15,911 bases of DNA from CAYYNP01 sp964472545 (GTDB lineage: Bacteria > Planctomycetota > Planctomycetia > Pirellulales > Thermoguttaceae). Under the pieces are notes generated by a model. The model was not told where the DNA came from. It did not search any database and was given only the letters and a program-made list of their open reading frames with translations. The stretch covers positions 1 through 15,911 of the forward strand of contig CAYYNP010000236.1 in the NCBI GenBank assembly GCA_964472545.1, in the 5' to 3' direction. Of the stretch, positions 8,401-15,911 are shown piece after piece (position 1 is the first letter of the stretch; every line of letters starts with the position of its first letter). The position numbers and the translations under genes were made by a program.

Positions 8401-10075
8401 CCCGGTGGTCGAACTCTATGATGCCACAGGGACGCTGGTCGCCACGGACGACAATAGCGCGGCCGACGGCCGCTACGCCCTGCTGCAGCACGCGGCCAAC
8501 GACGGCGGCACGTACATCGTCCGTGTCCGTTCGGCCGGGTGGGCGAACGGCGACTACGCGCTGCACATCGGGGGCCACACGGGGACGGCACCCTTTGCCG
8601 TAGCGACGATCGATCCGCCCGATGGGGCCCGGCTGACCGCCCCGCCCGAAACGCTGACGGTTGTATTCGACGATATCCTGCCGGCCGGTACGCTCGAAGC
8701 CGCCAACCTGACCGTCAACGGCGTCGCTTGCGCGAGCGTCAGCATGTCGACCGGCAACAAGGCTACGTTTCGCCTGCCCGAGGAACCCCTCGAAGGCCTC
8801 AACGAAGTGCGAATCGCCGCCGGGGCGGCCGCCGACCTTCAAGGCACACCGATCGAGGCCTACACGGCTTCCTTCACCGTCGATACGACGCCGCCGGTGG
8901 TGATCGCCTCGTCGATCGCGCTTTGGGACGTGATTCCGGCGGGCGATTTGACGTACACTGCCCAGTTTAGCGAGGAACTCGCCACGGAGCATCTGGACGC
9001 CTGGAACGTAATCCTCGAGGGCGAGTTCAGCGGCCGGCACGAACCGACGCTGTTTCACTACGATCCGGCCAATTCCACGCTGACCCTCGAGTTTGCCGCG
9101 CTGCCCGAAGACGCCTACACGTTGACGCTCCGCAGCGGCGGCAAGCGTTTTAGGGACCTGCTGGGCCACGACCTCGACGGCGGCCCCGGCGGCGCCCCCG
9201 GCGGCATTCCCTCCGGCGACGGCGTCGAGGGCGGCGATTTTGTCCTGCGATTTCACGCCCGGGATCCCGTCGTCGGCCGCTACGTCTTCTACGACCGTTC
9301 GGCCTTCGGCGATTCCGCGGCCCCCACATCGGCCGATGCAGCCATCGCCGTCGACAAGACGCCCTTGTTGCCCGAGCAGAAGGCCACGTTTGCGAACTAC
9401 ACGAGCTACGGTCGCGGGATCAACGGCGTGATGGTCGATCTGGTCGGGCTGCCGGACGGCGCCGTGCCGAGTGCCGACGACTTCGTGCTAAGGGTAGGCA
9501 ACTCCGGTGAACCGGCCGGCTGGACGGACGCGCCGGCTCCGGCGTCGGTCACTCTCAGACGCGGCGAAGGCACGGACGGCTCCGACCGCCTCACGCTCGT
9601 GTGGCCCGACTATGCCATCCGCAATCGCTGGCTGCAAGTGACGTTGCCGGCCGACCGTTTCGGCCTGCCGGCCGACGACGTCTTCTACTTCGGCAACGCG
9701 GTGGGCGACGCCGGCAACTCGGCCGGCGATGCGATGGTCACGGCGACGGACCTGCTGCTAGCCCGCAACAATCCCCGCAACTTCCTCGACCCGGCCGGCG
9801 TCGAGTTCCCCTACGACTACAACCGCGACCAGCGAGTAAACGCCACCGATATGCTGCTGGTGCGAAACAACCAGACGAACTTCCTGACCGCCCTGACGCT
9901 GCTCGATCTATCGAGCGGAGAAGCAATGGCGCAAACTGCGTCCTCACCGACGGGTGCTATGGCGATGCCCTGGCTTGCCGAGCACGAACCGTCCGACGCG
10001 AGCGTCCGGCCGTGCAAGGCATCCAAAGCGGCCGGTTACGCCGCAGACAAGCTGCTGATGACGTACCGGGAGTAG
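5409..10075 (+). pseudogene. 5'-truncated, frameshifted giant FG-GAP/PPC/dockerin-like surface protein
   Basis: This is the remnant of a large secreted protein. In one frame, 5409-5502 encodes QQKLVASDGAAVDAFGYAAA followed by a typical FG-GAP strand ending in VVTAPG. The match then jumps to another frame at CAT 5504 (HDGAQADVGAAYVFEYDG), which is open to the stop at 10073-10075. One base appears to be missing near 5503. Residue numbers below count from GTG 5525. The order is FG-GAP propeller repeats (about 1-160), three PPC-like beta domains (165-275, 286-405, 423-533), a second FG-GAP propeller (560-925), another PPC domain (928-1018), two SbsA-like Ig domains (1027-1242), and a C-terminal dockerin-like pair of calcium loops (1389-1459, with YDYNRDQRVNATDMLL). 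No start codon, signal peptide or ribosome binding site exists upstream; the homology stops at the REP-like palindrome. A shortened cytosolic product from GTG 5525 is conceivable but would be mislocalised. Confidence 0.75.
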
Positions 10076-10170
10076 TCGGGCACCACGCGTACGGCGGTGA
10101 CGGTGTGGCCCTCGATCCACACACATTCATCATCAGGTGGCATTGAGGGAGGAAATCGCCGGAATCGGCG

Positions 10171-10200
10171 TTGACAGGCGATACGATAATGCCAGAATAT
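10171..10200 (+). promoter_or_regulatory. Candidate promoter for the WD40 gene
   Basis: A perfect TTGACA lies at 10171-10176. The best -10 at suitable distance is GAATAT (10195-10200, spacer 18), with only three of six matches; the better-looking GATAAT at 10185 is too close. Transcription starting near 10207 would give a leader of about 33 bases that includes the AGGAG of the WD40 gene. The rest of the 164-base gap after the FG-GAP stop shows only a weak 6-base hairpin (10103-10122) without a T-tract. Confidence 0.35.
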
Positions 10201-10239
10201 CAGCATGTGCTAATTCAGTAGCATTGGGAGGAGATTCGC

Positions 10240-12297
10240 ATGGCCTGGGGCGTGTTCCGACCAGTATTCCTGCTGGCTGTTGCAAGCGTGGTTGTGCCGC
10301 TGGCGAGCATTCGGTTGTCGTCGGCCGAGTCGGAGGCCGCGGACGAAGCGAAAACGGCCGAGAACGCAGCCCCGGCAGAGAACGCAGCCCGGGCAGCCTC
10401 CACGATCACGTCGCTTCCTCCGCGGGCGATTGCCCGGCTGGGCACGAATCTGCTGTATCATGTTAACGGGGCGAGCGAGCTTGCGTTCTCTCCGGACGGG
10501 AGTGTTCTCGTCTCGGCGAGTGCGAATGAAGTCCTCGTCTCGGATGTCGGCACGTGGAAGCCGCTTGTGCGTTTCCGGCCAACTTCGGTCTCGCGTTTCG
10601 ACGCGTTTGCGTTTCCGTCGGACAACCGGATTCTTGGACTCGGCCGCGCGTTTTCTGGGAGGGACGAGGGAACGAAGGGGAACGTGTGTGTTTGGGACCT
10701 AACGGAGCAAAGACTGCTACACGAGTTGCCGGGGCCCCAGGCTTCGCTGGGGCGGATGGCCGTGTCACAAGACGGCAAACTGCTGATTGCCACGTATGGG
10801 GACGACAGCATCCGAGTCTGGGATCTGCAGGCCGGGCGGATGATCCGCGAGTTCGCCGGGCCGCCGGAGGGCATGAGTGTTCTTGGGCTGGCCGCCGGCG
10901 CCAACAGGCTCTACTCCTACGTGCGAAACGACGGGTTCCTGAGGAGTTGGGATATCACCACGGGGAAGCAACTCGCTCCACGGCAACTCACCGACCCCGA
11001 CGACCGCTCGCATCCCCGGATCGTCTTCACACCGGACGGCGCCCGATTTGTCGTGGCGCGGTCGGGCAGCCTGCAAGTACGTGAAACCGAAACGGGGCGG
11101 ATGCTGCGGGAGATCCAGTGGCCGTACAATCTGGTGGGCGCGGCAATCTCCGACGACGGCACGCGAGTTGCCGTTGCGCACTCGAACGGCTACTGGTCGG
11201 GGCAGTCCCCCGACTGGGATATTCAAGTCTGGAGCGTCGAAACCGGCCAGGCCATCCAGGCTTTCACCTTCCTGCCACCGATGAGACCTATCTACGTTCG
11301 CATGGCCTTTTCGCCCGACGGCGCGACGTTGGCCGCAGCCCCAGGGATCCAAAACGGACGATGCGTCCGGTTTCGGATCTGGAATATGGAAACCGGCAAG
11401 GAACTTGTGCCACCGGAGGGGCACGACGGCGAGATCCGCGGCTTGGCCTTTTCCAGAAGCGGCACTCGGATTGCGACGTCCGATTTGACGCCGGGGTCGG
11501 TCCGCGTCTGGGACGTCCCTTCGGGAAAGCAGACTCATGTCTTCCGTCCTGCGAGTTCCTGGTCGCTCGCCTTTTCGCCGGGGGAACACGTTGTCGTGGC
11601 CGGGGACAAGCGGCTTAGCCTGACAGACGGCGCGATCACTCAGGACGGCACGATCGCACAGAAGTTGCCCGGGCGGCTTTGGCGCGTTGTCGCGTCACCC
11701 GACGGCAGGTTTGTTGCTTGCGCCGACTATGACGGCGGACTCACGGTCCGGCTCGACGATGAGGGCGGCCAGTTGAAGAGTCTGGATGAGCACTGGGGTC
11801 GAGTCAGTGCGTTGGCTTTCTCCTTCGACGGCAGGACGCTGGTCTCGGGCAGCGCCGACCGCACGGTCGTGGTATGGGACACGGAGACGTTTCGGCCGAA
11901 TCTCACCCTGGAGGGGCCGAAGCGAGGGGTCACGGAGGTCAGCGTCAGCCGAGACGGCCGCGTCGTCGCCGCCATCGACGTCGATCACGTTGCCCACGTG
12001 TGGAACGCGTGGACCGGCAACGTGCTCCATCGGTTGGAATTGCATCACGTAGCCGTTTCGCCCGACGGGAAGACGATTGCCGAGAGTGTCAAAGAGGGCG
12101 TCGCGGACCGCCAGAGCCAGTATGCCATCCTGCTGCGGGACGTTGACTCCGGAAAGGAACTGCTAAAGCTGCGGGAGTTCGATTCCTGGGCCGGCGTGCT
12201 GGCCTTCTCGCCGAACGGCAAGATCCTGGCAAGCGTCCACGGCAACCACGCACTGCTCTGGGACGTGTCCGAACTCAGGCAAGGCCGCCCACGGTAG
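10240..12297 (+). CDS. Secreted WD40-repeat beta-propeller protein, 685 aa
   Basis: An N-terminal signal peptide is visible: residues 1-29, with a hydrophobic core FLLAVASVVVPLA and a likely cut after LSSA. An Ala/Glu-rich linker follows to about residue 60. From about 75 to the end there are WD40 blades. Each begins with a strand like LAFSPDGxxL and closes with a WD-type strand: VCVWDL, IRVWDL, LRSWDI, IQVWSV, FRIWNM, VRVWDV, VVVWDT, AHVWNA and LLWDV. With more degenerate copies this gives roughly 11-13 blades, enough for two propellers. No enzymatic domain is attached, so it is probably an extracytoplasmic binding scaffold. The start is well supported by GGGAGGAG (10226-10233) six bases before the ATG. 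The next gene follows 70 bases downstream on the same strand, suggesting co-transcription. The ligand is unknown. Confidence 0.9.
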   Translation: MAWGVFRPVFLLAVASVVVPLASIRLSSAESEAADEAKTAENAAPAENAARAASTITSLPPRAIARLGTNLLYHVNGASELAFSPDGSVLVSASANEVLVSDVGTWKPLVRFRPTSVSRFDAFAFPSDNRILGLGRAFSGRDEGTKGNVCVWDLTEQRLLHELPGPQASLGRMAVSQDGKLLIATYGDDSIRVWDLQAGRMIREFAGPPEGMSVLGLAAGANRLYSYVRNDGFLRSWDITTGKQLAPRQLTDPDDRSHPRIVFTPDGARFVVARSGSLQVRETETGRMLREIQWPYNLVGAAISDDGTRVAVAHSNGYWSGQSPDWDIQVWSVETGQAIQAFTFLPPMRPIYVRMAFSPDGATLAAAPGIQNGRCVRFRIWNMETGKELVPPEGHDGEIRGLAFSRSGTRIATSDLTPGSVRVWDVPSGKQTHVFRPASSWSLAFSPGEHVVVAGDKRLSLTDGAITQDGTIAQKLPGRLWRVVASPDGRFVACADYDGGLTVRLDDEGGQLKSLDEHWGRVSALAFSFDGRTLVSGSADRTVVVWDTETFRPNLTLEGPKRGVTEVSVSRDGRVVAAIDVDHVAHVWNAWTGNVLHRLELHHVAVSPDGKTIAESVKEGVADRQSQYAILLRDVDSGKELLKLREFDSWAGVLAFSPNGKILASVHGNHALLWDVSELRQGRPR

Positions 12298-12367
12298 CAG
12301 CAAGCGTCTTGACCGAGGAGAAGCGAGTCGGCAGCACGGTTCTCAACACAACCGGGGAGACGACGGC

Positions 12368-14767
12368 ATGAATTCTACAAATTGGCCACGCCCGCGCAGT
12401 CGATTCGGACGGGGCCTGCCGGCGTTGATCGCCGTCGCGACCGCGATTGCCGGACTGCTCTACGTTGCCGCAAACTACACACTGCGAAACGGTGCGGCGA
12501 CTACCGAGGGTCCGACCGTTGCAGGCCCGTCTCCGCCGCCGGCCGGCTCGGAGCAAGTGCCGGCCGCCCCGGATCTCCCGGCGGACTTAAAGGACCTTCG
12601 ATTCTTCGCCGTACACTCCGTGGTGATCAGAACGGGGAACAGGCCTGCACTCATGGCAGGTGCGATTGGCGAGTTCACCGCCGGCGGTCCGATTGTGGAG
12701 ACGCTTCGCCCGCCGGGGGCCGGCGGCCTCTTCCGGGCAATCGAAATTCCGGATGCAGCGAGTTGTATTGGAGCGGGCGACGGGCTGGGGCGGATCGATG
12801 CCGAAACGCATGCCTGGCGCTCGCTGGAAGCCATCGGGCGCGTTCCGTCGATGAACCGAATCAACGGACTGGCCTACGATTCAATGCGGCGCCGCGTGAT
12901 GGTGTGCTCCGGCGATGGATATCTTTGCGCCTACTCCCCAGAGCAACGGCGCTGGCTCTCGCGGAAGAAGATGGCCCTCGTATTGGATGGGCTCGCCTAC
13001 GCTCGGGAAAAGGACGTTCTCTACGCGATCGATTTGCCGGAGCCCGACTGGCACTCGACCGGCACAGCGGAAGCCGACCAAGGCCGCCGCTTCCGAATCC
13101 ACAAGCTCGACACGTACGGGGAGCTGATCTCGACGGTCGACGGCGAGGAGTCGAGCGACTTTCCCGATACCAGCCGCTGGGGCCGCCAATTCGCCCAGTT
13201 GGCCTACGCCGACGGCTATCTGCTGGTATTGACGCCACCTCGAATGGGCTCCGACGATTCGTTCGAGCCAACGGATCGGGTGGCCTGGGCACACATCTAC
13301 GTGCTCGACCCCGAGACGGGCAACGTCGTCTTCTCGGGCGAGTCGAAGCCGCGGTCGCAGCGAGGCGGCGCGATGGAGTTTTGCTGGCCTCGCGACCGCC
13401 CGGCCATTCCAACGGCCGATTGTTGCGCCGCATGGGAGAGCCGGATCGCGGCCATCCGTGCCGACGGCTCGGCCGACCGGGCAGACATGCTGTCCGATCA
13501 CCTCGATCGAATTCGTCGAGAGCAGCAGCGGCTTCAGGCGCCGGCAGCCGACGGCCGGCCGGAGATGCACGTGGTTGGCGTATACCATGGGCAGCGGCAG
13601 GGCGACGATACGCAGCCAGAAGAGGCGACGGTTCGGGTAGCCAACGTGGGCAAGCCGATCACGCTCGTGTTGGGAAATCACGAGACGGTCCGATGGCACG
13701 TGGAGCTACAGGAGGGAGCGAAGCTCGACAAAGTCGTGTTGTGCGGGTATGCGCGGGAGCAAGAGCCAATCCTCGGGCTGCCGAACGGAACGACGATCCT
13801 GGACTTGTCCCAACGGGCCGATCGCGATAACTACCTCCGCTATGTGGAACAAGACGGTCCCGGCGAATTTCGGGCATGCGTCCGGGCTATGCTCGGCGCG
13901 GAGGTGACGACCCTACAACACCAGCAGAGATACGAGGGCACGCCTTTTCGAATCGGTACGCGCGATCGGGATTGGCGCGGCAAATGCGTGGCCTCCTTTG
14001 CCGCGCAGATGGAAAACGAACTGATGCTGGAGGATCTCCGCACGGCCAAGTTCTCGGCAATCCAGCGAACCGGCCACGGGGACCAGGCCCGTTCGTGCCT
14101 CGCGGAGTTCACCTTGGGCGGCCCGCTGCCCGGTACCGAGAGAGCCTTGTCCGAGCCCGCCGAACAATTGGCCTTCGATCCGCAAGGGCCGACCTACTAC
14201 GGCCTGATCGGCTCGAAGGTCTACCGGCTCGATGCCGACTCCGGCACGGCTACGCGAATCACCGACGAGCAGACGATTCCCGATTCGCTTCGGGGCACGG
14301 GATTGGCGATGGATACGAAGCGTCATCGACTGTTGGTTCACGGCACGGACGAACATCGAGGAATCGGCGTGAGGATTGACGGCCGATATACGTACGCCTA
14401 CGATCTCACCACGAAGAAGTGGCAAATGATGGCCGAGTGCTCGTGCGATATCGGCGGCCTTGCCTATGTAGAGCAGGAAGACACACTTTACGGCCTGGTG
14501 CAGCCGACGTTTGACGGCAGCATCAAGATGCTCTGCAAGCTCAACCCACACGGGGCACTGATCGACGCGGTGCCGCTATCGGAACCACTGCTTTGGTCTG
14601 TGAGCGACGGCAGCCCGCAACTCATCCCGGTCCGAGACCGATTGGTGGTGATCACGCCGCCGCGGCAGACATGGACTCCGGACGGTGAACGATGTGAGAG
14701 CCAGATCTTCGTCATCGATCCGCGAAACGGTCGGACGGCGTTTGCCGGGACGCTTCCAGGACAATAG
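12368..14767 (+). CDS. Membrane-anchored protein with two propeller-like halves and a central unknown domain, 799 aa
   Basis: I do not recognise a named family. Residues 17-35 form one hydrophobic segment after a basic N-terminus, followed by a Pro/Ala linker, so the bulk should lie outside the cytoplasm. Two regions resemble each other: 76-325 and 560-799. Aligned elements are GLAYDSMRRRVMVCS (167) with GLAMDTKRHRLLVHG (645); LDGLAYAREKDVLYAI (206) with IGGLAYVEQEDTLYGL (695); and LLVLTPPR...IYVLDPETGNVVFSGE with LVVITPPR...IFVIDPRNGRTAFAG. Each half looks like kelch or NHL-type beta blades. Between them, 398-530 is a separate beta-rich domain (EMHVVGVYHG, GKPITLVLGNHETVRWHVEL, KLDKVVLCGYAREQ). 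Cysteines are present in both halves. The start is ATG 12368, with GGGGAG (12354-12359) eight bases upstream. It is probably co-expressed with the WD40 gene. Confidence 0.85.
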   Translation: MNSTNWPRPRSRFGRGLPALIAVATAIAGLLYVAANYTLRNGAATTEGPTVAGPSPPPAGSEQVPAAPDLPADLKDLRFFAVHSVVIRTGNRPALMAGAIGEFTAGGPIVETLRPPGAGGLFRAIEIPDAASCIGAGDGLGRIDAETHAWRSLEAIGRVPSMNRINGLAYDSMRRRVMVCSGDGYLCAYSPEQRRWLSRKKMALVLDGLAYAREKDVLYAIDLPEPDWHSTGTAEADQGRRFRIHKLDTYGELISTVDGEESSDFPDTSRWGRQFAQLAYADGYLLVLTPPRMGSDDSFEPTDRVAWAHIYVLDPETGNVVFSGESKPRSQRGGAMEFCWPRDRPAIPTADCCAAWESRIAAIRADGSADRADMLSDHLDRIRREQQRLQAPAADGRPEMHVVGVYHGQRQGDDTQPEEATVRVANVGKPITLVLGNHETVRWHVELQEGAKLDKVVLCGYAREQEPILGLPNGTTILDLSQRADRDNYLRYVEQDGPGEFRACVRAMLGAEVTTLQHQQRYEGTPFRIGTRDRDWRGKCVASFAAQMENELMLEDLRTAKFSAIQRTGHGDQARSCLAEFTLGGPLPGTERALSEPAEQLAFDPQGPTYYGLIGSKVYRLDADSGTATRITDEQTIPDSLRGTGLAMDTKRHRLLVHGTDEHRGIGVRIDGRYTYAYDLTTKKWQMMAECSCDIGGLAYVEQEDTLYGLVQPTFDGSIKMLCKLNPHGALIDAVPLSEPLLWSVSDGSPQLIPVRDRLVVITPPRQTWTPDGERCESQIFVIDPRNGRTAFAGTLPGQ

Positions 14768-14794
14768 TGCAGCCCGGCGCCGTCAGAGTTCACC

Positions 14795-15727
14795 CTACAC
14801 TTCGAACGCGTCGAGATCTTCGAACATCGCGTCGACGAACGGATCGGGCTCGAACAGCGCGAGGTCTTCGGCCTGCTCGCCGACGCCGACGTATTTCACC
14901 GGCAGGCCGACCTGCTGGCGGATGGCCGCCACCACGCCGCCTTTGGCGGTGCCGTCGAGTTTGGCCAGGACCAGCCCCGTGCATTCCACCGCGTCGGTGA
15001 AGTGCTTGGCCTGGCTGATCCCGTTTTGGCCGGTGGTGGCGTCGAGCACCAGCAGGGTCTCGTGCGGGGCGTCGTCGATCTGCTTGCCCAACACGCGGTG
15101 GATCTTGGTGAGTTGCTGCATCAGACCGTGCTGGGTTTGCAGGCGGCCGGCCGTGTCGACCACGCAAACGTCGGCGTCGATTTCCAGCGCCTTGGTCACG
15201 GTGCGATAAGCCACGCTGGCCGGGTAGTCGCCGTGGTCGCCGGTGACGATTTCGGCGCCCAAGCGCCCTGCCCAAACGGTCAACTGTTCGACCGCCGCGG
15301 CGCGAAACGTGTCGGCCGCCCCCAGCACGACCCGTTTCCCCTCGCCGATGAACATATGGGCCAGCTTGGCGATCGAGGTCGTCTTGCCGCAGCCGTTCAC
15401 GCCGGCCACCATGATCACCGTCGGTCCGCTGGCGGCGTAAGCGATCGGCGTGGCCGGCTGCGCCAGCAGTTCCTTGAGCTTCTGCTTGATCCGCTGGAGA
15501 ACTTCCTCCATTTGGACCTTCCGAGCGTGGAAGGCCTCCTGGATTTCGTCGACCGTTTCCTGGGCCGCTTGCACGCCCATGTCGGTCTTGATCAACGTCT
15601 CGAACAGTTCGTCGAGAAACGCCTGATCGACCAGCCGGCCCTCCGACTTGAAGAGGTCGCGGATGTCGGTATTCAACAACTGCGTCGTCTTCTTCAGACC
15701 ACGCTTGAACTTATCGAAAAGGCCCAT
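14795..15727 (-). CDS. ftsY: Signal recognition particle receptor FtsY, 310 aa
   Basis: FtsY is the SRP receptor GTPase, which docks ribosome-SRP complexes at the inner membrane for co-translational insertion. The N domain is residues 1-95; it opens with the amphipathic MGLFDKFKRGLKKTTQLLN, a likely lipid-binding helix, and no acidic A domain precedes it. The NG GTPase motifs are complete: P-loop GVNGCGKT (109-116; Cys where Val is common), DTFRAAA (139-145), DTAGR (191-195), TGQNG (232-236), AKLDGTAKGG (255-264, guanine-specificity motif) and GVGE (281-284). Length is typical for a form without the A domain. The gene converges with the preceding plus-strand gene, with 27 bases between stops. 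The stretch before the ATG (AAGAACCTCCC) has no Shine-Dalgarno, which is unusual next to the strong signals of the other genes here. Confidence 0.97.
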   Translation of the reverse strand: MGLFDKFKRGLKKTTQLLNTDIRDLFKSEGRLVDQAFLDELFETLIKTDMGVQAAQETVDEIQEAFHARKVQMEEVLQRIKQKLKELLAQPATPIAYAASGPTVIMVAGVNGCGKTTSIAKLAHMFIGEGKRVVLGAADTFRAAAVEQLTVWAGRLGAEIVTGDHGDYPASVAYRTVTKALEIDADVCVVDTAGRLQTQHGLMQQLTKIHRVLGKQIDDAPHETLLVLDATTGQNGISQAKHFTDAVECTGLVLAKLDGTAKGGVVAAIRQQVGLPVKYVGVGEQAEDLALFEPDPFVDAMFEDLDAFEV

Positions 15728-15745
15728 GGGAGGTTCTTGGGTTTA

Positions 15746-15773
15746 TGATTGATGATTCATGATTGGTGATTTG
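15746..15773. repeat. Heptamer tandem repeat, TGATTNN x4
   Basis: Four 7-base units in a row (TGATTGA, TGATTCA, TGATTGG, TGATTTG) lie 19 bases upstream of the ftsY start codon. They make an AT-rich island in otherwise GC-rich DNA and would fall in the ftsY leader or promoter region. No clear -35/-10 pair can be assigned within it. The period matches the tracts at 71-91 and 140-188, but the sequence is unrelated. Confidence 0.7.
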
Positions 15774-15809
15774 CGTTTGCCCACGCCGCGCCCCATCGGC
15801 GCCCCGCCC

Positions 15810-15887
15810 GAAAAAGGGGACAGGCACCGTCGGCAATAACAGCGGCCACTGCAACACTGGTCCGCGACGGAGCCAGTCCCCGTTTTC
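15810..15887. repeat. REP-like imperfect inverted repeat (24-base arms)
   Basis: The left arm at 15810-15833 contains AAAGGGGACAGGCACCGTCG. The right arm at 15864-15887 contains GACGGAGCCAGTCCCCGTTT. Read on opposite strands they agree at 20 of 24 positions, with a 30-base loop. The GGGGACAGGCACC core resembles repeats that I recall near REP-associated transposases in diverse bacteria, including planctomycetes. No such transposase is in this window. The element lies upstream of ftsY, and the remaining 24 bases to the window end show nothing else. Confidence 0.6.
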
Positions 15888-15911
15888 AGGCTCCACCCAC
15901 TCCCCGCTCCG

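Noticed and set aside
6752..9256. 834-codon open frame on the minus strand inside the FG-GAP gene
   Set aside because: It mirrors the plus-strand coding sequence with strong domain matches. Its product is a Val/Gly/Arg-rich string without recognisable motifs, as expected for an antisense shadow in GC-rich DNA.
10103..10122. Hairpin GTGTGG/CCACAC after the FG-GAP stop as a terminator
   Set aside because: The stem is short and no T-run follows; support is too weak to call.

Overview
The window looks like a piece of a planctomycete chromosome (probably Pirellulales or a close relative). The grounds are high GC, several very large surface or envelope proteins built from repeats (leucine-rich repeats, FG-GAP and WD40 propellers), a sulfatase-modifying-factor (FGE-like) domain fused to a membrane anchor, a dockerin-like C-terminus, and REP-like palindromes and heptamer tandem repeats between genes. 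This assignment is inference from gene content; no rRNA or marker tree is available here. The one universally conserved gene is ftsY.

Layout from left to right. Positions 1-315 are non-coding: a G-rich tract at the very edge and two heptamer-repeat tracts. A small plus-strand gene of unknown function with a strong ribosome binding site follows (316-531). It converges on a two-gene minus-strand operon: a membrane-anchored FGE-like protein (5198 down to 3303) and a leucine-rich-repeat protein (3363 down to 655). The two genes overlap by 61 bases and share a good sigma-70-type promoter at 5237-5265.

Between that operon and the next block lies a REP-like palindrome (5342-5408). Directly abutting it is the broken 5' end of a giant secreted FG-GAP/PPC/dockerin protein gene (5409-10075). 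This gene has no signal peptide or start region, and its frame shifts once near 5503. I read it as a pseudogene, or a gene damaged by a repeat-associated rearrangement. A sequencing error could explain the frame shift but not the missing start.

Next on the plus strand are a secreted WD40 protein (10240-12297) and, 70 bases later, a membrane-anchored protein with two propeller-like halves around a distinct central domain (12368-14767). These two are probably co-transcribed. The window closes with ftsY on the minus strand (15727 down to 14795), a heptamer tract and a second REP-like inverted repeat (15810-15887).

Functionally, apart from ftsY (co-translational membrane targeting), the genes look like protein-interaction scaffolds of the cell envelope or cytoplasm. 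No catalytic pathway, CRISPR array, tRNA, rRNA or transposase is visible. The candidates for something undescribed are the FGE-like/LRR operon, whose FGE-like part lacks the cysteines needed for catalysis, and the two-halved propeller protein with its central domain.
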